From assembly GCF_009917485.1 (NCBI RefSeq), contig NZ_QZDT01000007.1, positions 62,001 through 126,000 on the forward strand: a stretch of 64,000 bases of DNA, read 5' to 3'. The notes beneath the pieces are model-generated. The model saw only the letters and a list, made by a program, of their open reading frames with translations. It did no database searches and had not been told where the DNA came from. The stretch is from Parablautia muri (GTDB taxonomy: Bacteria; Bacillota; Clostridia; Lachnospirales; Lachnospiraceae). The translations under genes and the position numbers were made by a program. Positions 54,326 through 63,433 of this stretch are shown here, one piece after another. The stretch's first letter is position 1, and every line of letters starts with the position of its first letter.

Positions 54326-54541
54326 ATGTGACCCTCGCGCAGTCGCCAATGTTCGTACAAGCATGCCTCCTTGATCCGTTTCTAGCAGGAATCAAGAACG
54401 CAGAGGGTAAAAAGTGTCAGGGGAAATCGTTACCTGTCTTCCGGACTTGAGAGTTTGTAAATCATCAATAAGAATTTGTAATTCGTCAATAAGGATACAG
54501 GAACTGTTGTTTCGAAACAAAGGGAAAGGCAGGTGGTTGAA

Positions 54542-55477
54542 ATGGTATTAAATACAGGGAGCAGGACAGATATACCTGCATTTTACAGCGATTGGTTTTA
54601 TAACCGCATCAAGGAGGGGTATGTGCTCTCCCGTAACCCCTATAATCCAATTCAGATTACCCAATATAGGTTGAATCCGGAAGTGATAGATATGATGGTG
54701 TTTTGTACAAAAAATCCGTCTCCTATGCTTGATGGATTGTCAATGCTGAAGGCCTTTGATATGTTTTGGTTTGTGACGATCACGCCATATGGAAAGGAGA
54801 TCGAACCCTATGTGCCGCCTAAAGAACTGGTGATCAAGTACTTTCAGGAGCTTTCGGGGAAAATTGGAAAAGGACGAGTAAGCTGGCGGTATGACCCTGT
54901 TTTTATTACGAACCGGTACTCGGTGGGCTATCATATACGGCAGTTTGAGCATATGGCGGAGGAGCTTTCAGATTATACGGAGCAATGTGTGGTAAGCTTT
55001 ATTGACTTGTACGAAAAAACAAAGCGGAATTTTCAGGGAGTACGCAGGGTTACAAAGGAAGAACAGGAAAAGCTGATAGACGCATTTTCTAAAATTGCGA
55101 AGAAATGGGGACTGCAAATACACCTTTGCTGTGAAAGCACAGAGCTTATCCGGGAAAATGTGGATGCGGATGGGTGTATGTCAAGGGCTGTTTTGGAGAA
55201 GGCGCTGGGGGCAAGGCTGAATGTACCTAAGAAAAAAGCGGCGCGAAATGAGTGCTCCTGTCTGCTTGGAACGGACATTGGGGCATATAATACCTGTCTT
55301 TGCGGCTGTCTGTATTGTTATGCAAACTATGACAGGGAGACGGTTTTGAAAAACAGAAAATTACATAATCCGTTTTCTCCGTTGCTGGTTGGTGAGGTGT
55401 CGGAGAATGACGTAATAAAACAGGCGGAACAAAAATCCTGGAAAAATGGACAGTTGGATTTTTTTGATTTGATTTGA
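54542..55477 (+). CDS. DUF1848 protein (radical-SAM-like, iron-sulfur cysteine cluster)
   Basis: 311 residues from ATG 54542; GTG 54533 is in frame but abuts the AGGCAGG site. DUF1848 proteins have RTDIPAFYSDWFYNRI near the start, a long barrel-like middle (DMMVFCTKNPSPML, YDPVFITNRY), and a C-terminal Cys-rich motif; here C-x13-C-x3-C-x2-C in CLCGCLYCYANYD preceded by CSCLLGTDIG. The cysteine pattern suggests a 4Fe-4S cluster and radical chemistry, substrate unknown. Confidence 0.85.
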   Translation: MVLNTGSRTDIPAFYSDWFYNRIKEGYVLSRNPYNPIQITQYRLNPEVIDMMVFCTKNPSPMLDGLSMLKAFDMFWFVTITPYGKEIEPYVPPKELVIKYFQELSGKIGKGRVSWRYDPVFITNRYSVGYHIRQFEHMAEELSDYTEQCVVSFIDLYEKTKRNFQGVRRVTKEEQEKLIDAFSKIAKKWGLQIHLCCESTELIRENVDADGCMSRAVLEKALGARLNVPKKKAARNECSCLLGTDIGAYNTCLCGCLYCYANYDRETVLKNRKLHNPFSPLLVGEVSENDVIKQAEQKSWKNGQLDFFDLI

Positions 55478-55889
55478 AAGCTTTTCATCCCTTCTTTATG
55501 GAATAATAAAAACTAAAATGAACTAAAATTTAGTTATAACTAATTTTAAAAAGCTTAATAAACTTAAAATATATAAAAATTTATCAATATGTCTTGGAAA
55601 TTAAGGAAAAGAAATTTATAGTATAAATTGTATAAAACATAATAAATAATTATAATTATGTAATATAGAATAGCAAATAGTATCCTTGACATAACTAGAG
55701 TATGGTACTATTTTATTACTAAATTAGTAAATAAATTTAGTGAAGGCATATGGAGAAATGTCAATAAACCAGCAGGATGAACATGGTCTGCAAATCTTTT
55801 GAGAAACGTGAAACGCTTCGGAATGGAGAAAACTTTATTGGTGGAAGCATCGCAAGCAAAGCTCGCAATATGCGAGGGAGGGGATAAGA
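55478..55889 (+). other. AT-rich intergenic region with family E leader repeat
   Basis: The first 250 bp are extremely AT-rich with no gene. From about 55838 to the next ATG the sequence repeats the lipoprotein leader: ATTGGTGGAAGCATCGCAAG, then CAAAGCTCGCAATATGCGAG and a GGGAGGGG site. GAAACGCTTC at 55810-55819 resembles a LacI-type operator, which would fit the broken LacI gene downstream. Confidence 0.55.
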
Positions 55890-57431
55890 ATGAAATTATT
55901 GAATTGTCCGGAAACGATTGCAAAATGGGGGGTATATGAATTGTCGGTTGCCGGGCCGGCAGATGGAAATCCCTTTTTGGACCATTGGGTGAGGGCTGAT
56001 TTTGCAGGTGAGAATGAAAAGGTGACGGTAGATGGGTTTTATGACGGGGAAGGTATCTATAAAGTGCGTTTTATGCCGTCCTTTGAGGGAGCATATACGG
56101 CGGTCATTACTTCCGATTTTGGAGAGGAGCTCCGAGTGGGATTTCACGTTACGGCGCCCCAGGAGGGAAACCACGGGCCCATGCGGGTGACGAATAATTA
56201 TCATTTTGTTTATGAGGATGGGACGCCGTACTTTTCCATTGGAACCACCTGCTATGCATGGGTATTTCAAAAAGAAGAACTGCGCAGACAGACGCTGGAA
56301 CAGCTCAAAGACAGCGCCTTCAACAAAATCCGCTTTTGTCTGATGCCGAAGCACTATATCCACAATCTGGTTGACCCTGTCACTTTTCCTTATGAGGGAA
56401 CGCCCATTGACCGTTCCCATATCACAGAAGAAAATTTTATGACAGGCAATTGGCCCTATGATTACGACAATCACTTTGATTATACGAGACTAAATCCGGA
56501 ACATTTCAGACTGTTAGACGAGGCCATTGCCTCGCTGGGGGAATTGGGAATTGAGGCGGATTTGATTGTGATGCATCCCTATGACTGCTGGGGCTTTTCA
56601 AAGATGACCAGGCAGCAGGATGACCTTTATTGGAATTATGTGGTCGCCCGTTTTGCAGCCTACCGCAATGTGTGGTGGTCGCTGGCAAATGAGTGGGATC
56701 TTTTAAGGGAAAAGACGGTGGACGACTGGGAACATTATGCGCAGATTTTAATAGACAAAGACCCTTACAGACATCTGAGGAGCATTCATAATTGTATACA
56801 GGTGTATGACCATACAAGGCCCTGGATCACACATTGCAGTATGCAGAGGACCGACCTTTATAAGACCACAGAATTAGCAGGCGAGTATCGTGTCAGATAT
56901 GGAAAGCCGATAGTGATGGACGAGGTGGCTTATGAGGGGAATATTGAACAGGGATGGGGAAATATCACAGGAGAAGAAATGATCAGGCGTTTCTGGGAAG
57001 GTATCTGCAACGGCGGATATGTAGGCCACGGAGAGACTTACATAGATCCTGAGGATATTCTCTGGTGGTCTCATGGAGGAAAACTGCACGGCACTTCAAA
57101 TGAACGTCTAAAATTTTTGGCGGAGTTTGCAAAAACTTTGCCGGAGGGTGGACTTAAGCCGGTTAAAATGGCCTGGGATGCGTCCTGTGCGGTGCCGGAG
57201 GGAGAAATGATGACCGGACAGGAGAGCCCTTCTCTTATATTGATGTACCTTGGATTCAACCGCCCTTCCTTTCGGCTATGGACCCTTCCGGAAGGCAGCT
57301 ATCAGATTGATATTATTGATACGTGGGATATGACAATTACTTGCGCCGGAGTTTTTAAGGGTTTTTCCCATATTGACCTTCCGGGGAAACAGTATATCGC
57401 ACTGTGCGCGCATCGCGTGGATGCAGATTGA
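55890..57431 (+). CDS. Glycoside hydrolase-like enzyme with DUF5060, TIM-barrel and DUF5605 domains
   Basis: 513 residues. An N-terminal beta domain of DUF5060 type (ETIAKWGVYELSVAGPADGN) is followed by a DUF4038-like barrel (PYFSIGTTCYAWVFQ; WSLANEWDLL with a probable acid/base Glu; KPIVMDEVAYEGN with a probable nucleophile Glu) and a C-terminal DUF5605 beta domain. No signal peptide. Relatives include apiosidase-like GH140 enzymes of plant polysaccharide use; substrate here is unknown. Confidence 0.82.
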   Translation: MKLLNCPETIAKWGVYELSVAGPADGNPFLDHWVRADFAGENEKVTVDGFYDGEGIYKVRFMPSFEGAYTAVITSDFGEELRVGFHVTAPQEGNHGPMRVTNNYHFVYEDGTPYFSIGTTCYAWVFQKEELRRQTLEQLKDSAFNKIRFCLMPKHYIHNLVDPVTFPYEGTPIDRSHITEENFMTGNWPYDYDNHFDYTRLNPEHFRLLDEAIASLGELGIEADLIVMHPYDCWGFSKMTRQQDDLYWNYVVARFAAYRNVWWSLANEWDLLREKTVDDWEHYAQILIDKDPYRHLRSIHNCIQVYDHTRPWITHCSMQRTDLYKTTELAGEYRVRYGKPIVMDEVAYEGNIEQGWGNITGEEMIRRFWEGICNGGYVGHGETYIDPEDILWWSHGGKLHGTSNERLKFLAEFAKTLPEGGLKPVKMAWDASCAVPEGEMMTGQESPSLILMYLGFNRPSFRLWTLPEGSYQIDIIDTWDMTITCAGVFKGFSHIDLPGKQYIALCAHRVDAD

Positions 57432-57497
57432 ACCTTTATGTAATAATTAGTTCGGTCCTTGGATGGACTGTTGCAGGTAGGAGAAAGGTATTGCGAT

Positions 57498-58238
57498 ATG
57501 AATAAAAAAGAACTTGCCACGCTTCTTGATGTTTCACCGTCAGCAGTTTCCATTGCTTTTAATGGAAGAAAGGGAATAAGTGATAAAACCAGGGACAGGA
57601 TTCTTAAGGCGGCCGAATTTTATGGGGTGGAGTGCAGCCACCAGAAACCGTCTGTATCGAACTATATCAGTTTTGTGATTTTTAAGGAACATGGACAAGT
57701 TTTTGGGGATACGCCCTTTTTTCCTCTGTGACAGAGGGCGTGAATACCGGCATAACCAGGGCGGGTTATAAGATGCAAATGTCCTATATCTATGGGAATC
57801 AAAATCTCGAAGAAAAGATAGAGGAATTGTGTGAGTCGGACTGCGCCGGCATCGTTCTTTTGGCTACGGAGATGTCCGATCGGGATATTGAGCTGTGTAA
57901 TAATATAAGAAAACCAATTGTAATTTTGGATAGCAGCTATGACGGTTCCACAAAGGACTGTGTGGCAATCAACAATATGCAGGGAACTTTTCTGGCACCC
58001 CGTTATTTGATTGCATGCGGACATACCAGGCTGGGTTATATCCATGCTAATGTACATATCAATAATTTTACGGAACGCTACGAAGGCTTACGCCGTGCGA
58101 TAACCCAGGCAGAGACTGGACGCCGAAGCGGTGGAGCTACTGGTTAGGCGGATGGAAAGCGAGGAGCTGTTACCGCCGGTGTGTATGAGAATCGGAATAG
58201 ACTTGGTAGTCAGAGACAGCGTAAAGAAAATGTCCTGA
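57498..58238 (+). pseudogene. LacI-family regulator, broken by frameshift and deletion
   Basis: The N-terminal helix-turn-helix is intact (MNKKELATLLDVSPSAVSIA). At the T6 run near 57716-57721 the frame shifts; after it the protein continues as TEGVNTGITRAGYKMQMSYI in another frame. A central part of the effector domain is missing after IHANVHINNFTERYEGLRRA, and the C-terminal RIGIDLVVRDSVKK ends at TGA 58236 in the original frame. The adjacent DUF5605 gene may thus have lost its repressor. Confidence 0.8.
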
Positions 58239-58258
58239 AATCATGGAGGTTAGTGTGA
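58237..58258 (+). repeat. Remnant of the three-hairpin repeat tail
   Basis: GAAATCATGGAGGTTAG followed by GTGA-like bases matches the tail of copy A3 (43299-43319). It too starts at a stop codon, that of the broken LacI gene. The rest of the 240-bp gap before metF shows no gene. Confidence 0.5.
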
Positions 58259-58481
58259 GAGGCAACGACAACAAAGCTCTGGTAAAGTTAGAGAATATCA
58301 AGTATAATAAGTACGGCTGTACAGAAACTGCGTGAATGCAAATGTGGGCTTGTACCTTTTTCACAAAAGTCAAATAACAGGCATGAGAAGAAGCATGTCC
58401 GGACTTCTGGCGGCAGAGTCCCCAATAAATACCATTAAAACAACACTGGCACATAAAAGACTGTGTAGAAACGAGGGAAAA

Positions 58482-59354
58482 ATGAGAGTTACAGAAATAT
58501 TTGAAGCAAAAAAGAAAACAGGAAAGCCGGTTTTATCCTTTGAGATATTTCCGCCTAAGAAGGAAGAAGCGCTTAAAAATATAGACGCTACGCTGGAGCG
58601 GCTTTGCGATCTGCATCCGGATTTCATCAGCGTTACTTTCGGCGCAGGCGGAAGTACGGTGGACAACCAGACTGTGGAAATAGCGAAGAAAATTAAAAAT
58701 ACATATGGTGTGGAGCCTATTGTGCATCTGACCTGCCTTCATTATGGAAAGGAAGAAATCAGTGAGATTTTAAAACAGCTTAAGGAGGCCGGCATTGAAA
58801 ATGTACTTGCGCTGAGAGGAGATGTTAATCCCAATGTTCCGGTGAAGCATGATTTTAAATATGCCAATGAACTGGTGGAATTTATAAAGACCCAGGGGGA
58901 TTTTCATATCAGCGGGGCCTGCTATCCGGAGACGCATTTGGAGGCAAAAGACGCTATAACAGACATCCATAACTTGAAAAGAAAGGTGGATGCAGGAGTG
59001 ACCCATCTGGTGTCACAGCTGTTTTTTGATAATGAAGCCTTTTACCGTTTTTATGAGAAGACCAGGATTGCAGGGATAAGCACGCCTGTTGAAGCAGGGA
59101 TTATGCCGGTTACAAACAGAGCGAACATTGAAAGGATGGTAAACTTATGCGGGGCATCACTGCCGGAGAAATTTGAAAAAATCCTTAGGAAATATGAGTA
59201 TAACAAGGAGGCTCTTTTGGACGCGGGGATGGCTTATGCGATTAATCAGATTGTGGATTTGATTGCCAATGATGTGGATGGCATTCACATTTATACAATG
59301 AATAATGTCAAAGTGGCCGGAAGAATCTGTGATGGAATCAGGAACCTTATTTAG
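58482..59354 (+). CDS. metF: Methylenetetrahydrofolate reductase
   Basis: 290 residues from ATG 58482, preceded by GAGGGA; the frame is open upstream to 58332 but that part does not resemble the family. It reduces 5,10-methylene-THF to 5-methyl-THF using FAD. Family marks are the N-terminal LSFEIFPPKKEEA with catalytic Glu, the SVTFGAGGSTVDN flavin loop, LALRGDVNP and VEAGIMPVTNRANIERM. Methionine pathway partner of metY, though not adjacent. Confidence 0.95.
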   Translation: MRVTEIFEAKKKTGKPVLSFEIFPPKKEEALKNIDATLERLCDLHPDFISVTFGAGGSTVDNQTVEIAKKIKNTYGVEPIVHLTCLHYGKEEISEILKQLKEAGIENVLALRGDVNPNVPVKHDFKYANELVEFIKTQGDFHISGACYPETHLEAKDAITDIHNLKRKVDAGVTHLVSQLFFDNEAFYRFYEKTRIAGISTPVEAGIMPVTNRANIERMVNLCGASLPEKFEKILRKYEYNKEALLDAGMAYAINQIVDLIANDVDGIHIYTMNNVKVAGRICDGIRNLI

Positions 59355-59365
59355 GGATGGCGCAT

Positions 59366-60085
59366 ATGAAAAAGAAAGCACTGATTACGGGAGCCTCCCG
59401 GGGCATCGGGGCGGCCGTGGCAAGAGCGCTTGCAAAAGAAGGCTATGATTTATTATTGGTATGCAAATCATCCGGCCGGGATATTATGAGGCTGGGGATG
59501 GAATTGGAGGAAACCTATCAGATTCATTGTGAAACTGCACTTTGTGACGTATCAGATCCGGTGCAGGTGGAGACAATGATGATGCAGGTAGGAGAAATTC
59601 ACGTGCTTGTAAACAATGCGGGGATATCTTTTGTAGGACTTTTGACAGATATGTCCATACAGCAGTGGCATCAGGTGATGGACACCAATTTAAATGCCAT
59701 GTTTTATACCTGCCGGCTTGTTGTGCCTCAGATGGTACGGCGCAAAGAGGGAAAAATTATCAATGTTTCTTCTGTTTGGGGAAATGTAGGCGCGTCCATG
59801 GAGGTGGCCTACAGCGCATCTAAGGGAGGGGTAAACAGCTTTACCCGTGCCCTTGCCAAGGAGCTTGCGCCCAGTAACGTTCAGGTAAACGGTGTTGCAT
59901 TTGGAGTGATTGACACAAGCATGAATGAATGCTTTTCCAAAGAGGAGATAGAAGCGCTCAGGGAAGATATCCCGGCGGACAGACTTGGAAGTACCAAAGA
60001 GGCCGGGGAAATAATACGGCTGCTTGTGAATGCCCCGTCCTATTTGACAGGGCAGATCATCACCATGGATGGAGGGTACATCTAG
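59366..60085 (+). CDS. Short-chain dehydrogenase/reductase (FabG-like)
   Basis: 239 residues from ATG 59366; ATG 59357 is three codons earlier. NAD(P) loop TGASRGIG, NNAG motif, catalytic Ser in INVSSVWGN and YSASK give an intact SDR active site. It is close to 3-oxoacyl-ACP reductases but outside a fatty acid cluster, so the substrate is open. It starts 11 bp after metF and probably shares its transcript. Confidence 0.9.
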   Translation: MKKKALITGASRGIGAAVARALAKEGYDLLLVCKSSGRDIMRLGMELEETYQIHCETALCDVSDPVQVETMMMQVGEIHVLVNNAGISFVGLLTDMSIQQWHQVMDTNLNAMFYTCRLVVPQMVRRKEGKIINVSSVWGNVGASMEVAYSASKGGVNSFTRALAKELAPSNVQVNGVAFGVIDTSMNECFSKEEIEALREDIPADRLGSTKEAGEIIRLLVNAPSYLTGQIITMDGGYI

Positions 60086-60155
60086 CAGCCGATATAGCGT
60101 ATCGGAAATCCCTGTAAAAATATCAGTCGGAGGGTGTTTGAAAGGCGGGAAAATT

Positions 60156-61130
60156 ATGTATGATGTTGTAATAATTGGTTCCGGTCCTGCGGGATTATCC
60201 GCATCTATATATGCAAAAAGAGCCGGACTTAAAGCAGTGACGTTAGAACAGAACCCTATGAGCGGAGGTCAGGTTTTAAACACTTATGAAGTGGACAATT
60301 ATCCGGGACTGCCGGGTATCAACGGATTTGAACTTGGCATGAAGTTTCGGGAGCATGCGGATAAACTGGAATGTGAATTTAAGGAGGCGGCAGTTCTTGG
60401 CGTTAAACGGCTGACAGAAGCTTATGGGGCTAAGGGCAGCGAAATACAGGCGGCCTCCCTGAAAGAAAGAGCACAGGAAGAAAATACTGGTTTTGTGGTG
60501 CTCACAAGCCAGGGGGAAATCAAAACAAAGGCAGTGATAGCAGCTATGGGAGCCACACATGCAAAGCTGCATATACCGGGTGAGGAGAAACTTGCAGGCA
60601 AAGGCGTATCCTATTGCGCTACCTGTGACGGCGCCTTTTTCAGAGGAAAGGTGACGGCAGTAATAGGCGGCGGTGATGTTGCGGTGGAGGATGCAATTTT
60701 TTTGGCAAGAGGCTGTGAAAAGGTGTACCTGATTCACAGACGCAATGAGCTGCGTGCGGCGGCGATTCTGCAAAAAGAGATGATGGCGCTGCCCAATGTG
60801 GAAATTCTCTGGGATACGGTTGCAAAGGAGATTGCCGGGGAAGAAGGGGTACAAAGCCTTCTGGTCAAAAATGTAAAGACCGGCAGGGAGCAGGAGCTTG
60901 CAGTGGACGGTGTTTTTGTGGCTGTGGGCATTATCCCTTCCAGTAACGCGCTGGGCAATATGGCCGTGTGTGATGAAAAAGGCTATCTGATAGCCGGAGA
61001 GGACTGTATCACAAGCGTGCCGGGGCTTTTTGCGGCAGGCGATGTGCGCAGGAAAAAATTGCGGCAGATTATAACGGCAGCAGCGGACGGAGCGAATGCG
61101 GTTACTTCGGTATTAGAATATCTGGCATAG
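60156..61130 (+). CDS. trxB: Thioredoxin reductase-like FAD/NAD(P)H flavoprotein
   Basis: 324 residues from ATG 60156 (MYDVVIIGSGPAGLSASIYA). FAD-binding GSGPAG, redox-active CATCDG (two Cys separated by Ala-Thr), NAD(P) loop GGGDVAVEDAIFLAR and C-terminal FAAGDVRRKKLRQIITAAADG are all present, matching TrxB. The middle carries an extra segment (YGAKGSEIQAASLKERAQEE) not seen in the shortest TrxB proteins. There is no adjacent thioredoxin gene, so another small redox protein could be the partner. Confidence 0.9.
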   Translation: MYDVVIIGSGPAGLSASIYAKRAGLKAVTLEQNPMSGGQVLNTYEVDNYPGLPGINGFELGMKFREHADKLECEFKEAAVLGVKRLTEAYGAKGSEIQAASLKERAQEENTGFVVLTSQGEIKTKAVIAAMGATHAKLHIPGEEKLAGKGVSYCATCDGAFFRGKVTAVIGGGDVAVEDAIFLARGCEKVYLIHRRNELRAAAILQKEMMALPNVEILWDTVAKEIAGEEGVQSLLVKNVKTGREQELAVDGVFVAVGIIPSSNALGNMAVCDEKGYLIAGEDCITSVPGLFAAGDVRRKKLRQIITAAADGANAVTSVLEYLA

Positions 61131-61200
61131 ATTTGTGCGGACAGCTGCCACTTTACGGCAGCTGCCCGGACGAATATACATACAATTATGGGGGATTAGG

Positions 61201-62553
61201 ATGAAAAGGCACAGGCATACAACAACCGGAATTATTATGTTGGGATTTCTTCTAGGGGCTGCGGCAGGTACGATCTGCCTTTTACTTCCAATCAGTTTAA
61301 AGCCGGGCTGTAAGGTTGATTTTTTTGACGCTTTATTTGTTGCCATGTCAAGTGTCTGTGTCACAGGACTGTCAACTGTCAATGTGGGACAAACCTTTTC
61401 AGCTTTTGGCCAGGTGGTCCTGCTGTTTTTGATTCAGTTTGGAGGACTGGGGATAGTCACCTTCACAACACTGGTGCTGTGTCTGTTTCATCGAAAAATC
61501 ACTTTGGCGGACAGGATGGTGATTCAAAATGCCTATAATCTGGACACTTTATCGGGGCTGGTGCGGCTGACCATGCGGATTTTCAAGGTGACGCTTGGGC
61601 TGGAAGGACTGGGCGCCGTGGGCTATGCCCTGGTATTTATTCCGGAATATGGGGTAAAGGGAATCTGGTACAGTATTTTTCATGCGGTGTCCGCTTTTTG
61701 CAACGCGGGAATTGACCTTTTAGGAGGAAACAGTTTTTGCAATTATGTGGACAATGGTATGGTGAATCTGGTTACTATTTTTTTAATTATTGTCAGCGGC
61801 CTTGGTTTTCCGGTTTATTGGGAGATCCTAAGGGTGCTGTGTCCGCACAAAAATACGGACGGCCATATATATAGCCGCAAAATGAACCTGCAGGCAAAGA
61901 TTGTTCTTGTAACCACCTTTTCTCTGATTTTGTCAGGCACTATATTGACTCTTCTTTTTGAATACAATAATCCGGATACATTGGGAAAAATGGGATGGGG
62001 CCAAAAGGTGATGGCGGCGCTGTTCCAATCGGTTACGCTCCGCACAGCCGGATTTGCAACAATTGGACAGGAGGCTTTCAGACCGGCGTCCAGCCTGGTA
62101 TATCTGGTTTTAATGTTTATCGGAGGTTCGCCGGCAGGAACAGCGGGGGGCGTTAAAACAGTGACCATTGTTCTTTTGCTTGCATCTATGTTTGCCAATA
62201 TCAGCGGAAAAAGGGATGTGAGTATCATGCACAGAAAAGTTGCGGACGAGACCATCAGGAGATGTGTGGCGATTGTCACTTTCAGTTTTTCTGTGCTGTT
62301 GGTGCTGACAACGGCGCTTCTAGCAGTTCAGAACAGCAATTTTTTGGATACTGTATATGAGATGACTTCGGCAATTGCAACGGTGGGATTGTCAAGGGGG
62401 CTGACCGGCAGCCTGAATTCTGTGGGTAAGCTGATTGTCACCCTGACCATGTTTCTGGGTCGGATTGGGCCTATCACCCTGGCGCTGGCATTTAACAGCA
62501 ATCACACGGGGAAGGATTTTTCCTACGCGGGAAGTAAGGTCATCATAGGGTAA
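61201..62553 (+). CDS. ktrB: Potassium uptake channel subunit KtrB/TrkH family
   Basis: 450 residues from ATG 61201, after GGGGGATTAGG. Four pore-repeat units: the selectivity stretches appear as SSVCVTGLSTVNVG, HAVSAFCNAGIDLLGG, SVTLRTAGFATIG and TSAIATVGLSRGL. Each ends with the usual Gly-rich filter. It transports K+ (often with Na+) across the membrane under control of the next gene's product. Spacing to ktrA is 22 bp, an operon. Confidence 0.94.
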   Translation: MKRHRHTTTGIIMLGFLLGAAAGTICLLLPISLKPGCKVDFFDALFVAMSSVCVTGLSTVNVGQTFSAFGQVVLLFLIQFGGLGIVTFTTLVLCLFHRKITLADRMVIQNAYNLDTLSGLVRLTMRIFKVTLGLEGLGAVGYALVFIPEYGVKGIWYSIFHAVSAFCNAGIDLLGGNSFCNYVDNGMVNLVTIFLIIVSGLGFPVYWEILRVLCPHKNTDGHIYSRKMNLQAKIVLVTTFSLILSGTILTLLFEYNNPDTLGKMGWGQKVMAALFQSVTLRTAGFATIGQEAFRPASSLVYLVLMFIGGSPAGTAGGVKTVTIVLLLASMFANISGKRDVSIMHRKVADETIRRCVAIVTFSFSVLLVLTTALLAVQNSNFLDTVYEMTSAIATVGLSRGLTGSLNSVGKLIVTLTMFLGRIGPITLALAFNSNHTGKDFSYAGSKVIIG

Positions 62554-62575
62554 GAAGGATTCGGGGGGTAAAAGT

Positions 62576-63256
62576 ATGAAAAAAAGCGTACAGAAAGAGT
62601 ACATAGTAATCGGACTTGGAAGATTTGGCAGTAATGTGGCAAAGCAGTTGGAAGCCAATGGGTGTAGAGTGCTTGCCATTGATAAAAATGAAAACAGGAT
62701 AGGGCAGATTGCAGATTATGTAACCCTTGCCATGTGTGTGGATGTGAAAAACGAGGAAGTTTTAAAGGAGCTGGGAGGGAGAAACTTTGATGGGGCAGTT
62801 ATCTCCATTGGGCATAGTCTGGACGCTTCGGTGCTGGCTGCTATCTGGGCCAAGGAGCAGGGGATCAAACAAATTATTGCCAAGGCTTATGACGATATGC
62901 AGGGAAAAATTCTGACCAAAATAGGCGTAGATGAAATTGTTTATCCGGAGAGAGAAATGGGAGTGCATCTGGCCAATAATCTTGCCTTCAACAATCTGTT
63001 TGATGCAATTGAATTGACATCGGAGTATTCCATTGCGGATGTGGGAACCCTGGACAGCTGGACGGGCAAGAGCCTTAAGGAATTGAAGATTCGTGAAAAA
63101 TATGGGGTGAATGTAATTGCCATTAAACGGGGAGGGGCATTGATTATCAACCCGCCGGCGGATGAGCCAACGAAAAAGAACGATGTTTTCGTACTTTTAG
63201 GGCTTAACAGTACCTTGAAAAAAATTGCCAATGCATTTAGTTCCCAACGAAAGTAA
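62576..63256 (+). CDS. ktrA: Potassium uptake regulatory subunit KtrA (TrkA family)
   Basis: 226 residues. An RCK-N Rossmann domain (VIGLGRFGSNVAKQLEANGC, then AIDKNENRIG) binds ATP/NAD, followed by an RCK-C domain (TLDSWTGKSLKELKIREKYG). The octameric ring gates KtrB. A standard KtrA length. The 178 bp after it contain no gene, only mixed GC-rich sequence before the convergent MATE gene. Confidence 0.95.
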   Translation: MKKSVQKEYIVIGLGRFGSNVAKQLEANGCRVLAIDKNENRIGQIADYVTLAMCVDVKNEEVLKELGGRNFDGAVISIGHSLDASVLAAIWAKEQGIKQIIAKAYDDMQGKILTKIGVDEIVYPEREMGVHLANNLAFNNLFDAIELTSEYSIADVGTLDSWTGKSLKELKIREKYGVNVIAIKRGGALIINPPADEPTKKNDVFVLLGLNSTLKKIANAFSSQRK

Positions 63257-63433
63257 AAATTGTTACTGCTCAAGGCTTTGCCGGCACACAGCGTCCCTTG
63301 AAATTGATTCCCGCGGGCAGCAAGCCAAAGGGCATGCTTGCAGTGGGGCGCTGGATTTTGTGATATGCAGCAGCTGTGTATTGCGTGAGAATATGATTCA
63401 AATTATCGTTATGTAGGGATAGGATATTCGCTT

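Noticed and set aside
58332-58481. Extended N-terminus of MetF
   Set aside because: The upstream 50 codons do not resemble MetF and the ATG at 58482 has its own GAGGGA site.
63225-63416. 63-residue plus-strand frame after ktrA
   Set aside because: Overlaps the ktrA end, has no ribosome binding site or family features; Cys/Arg-rich composition looks like chance.
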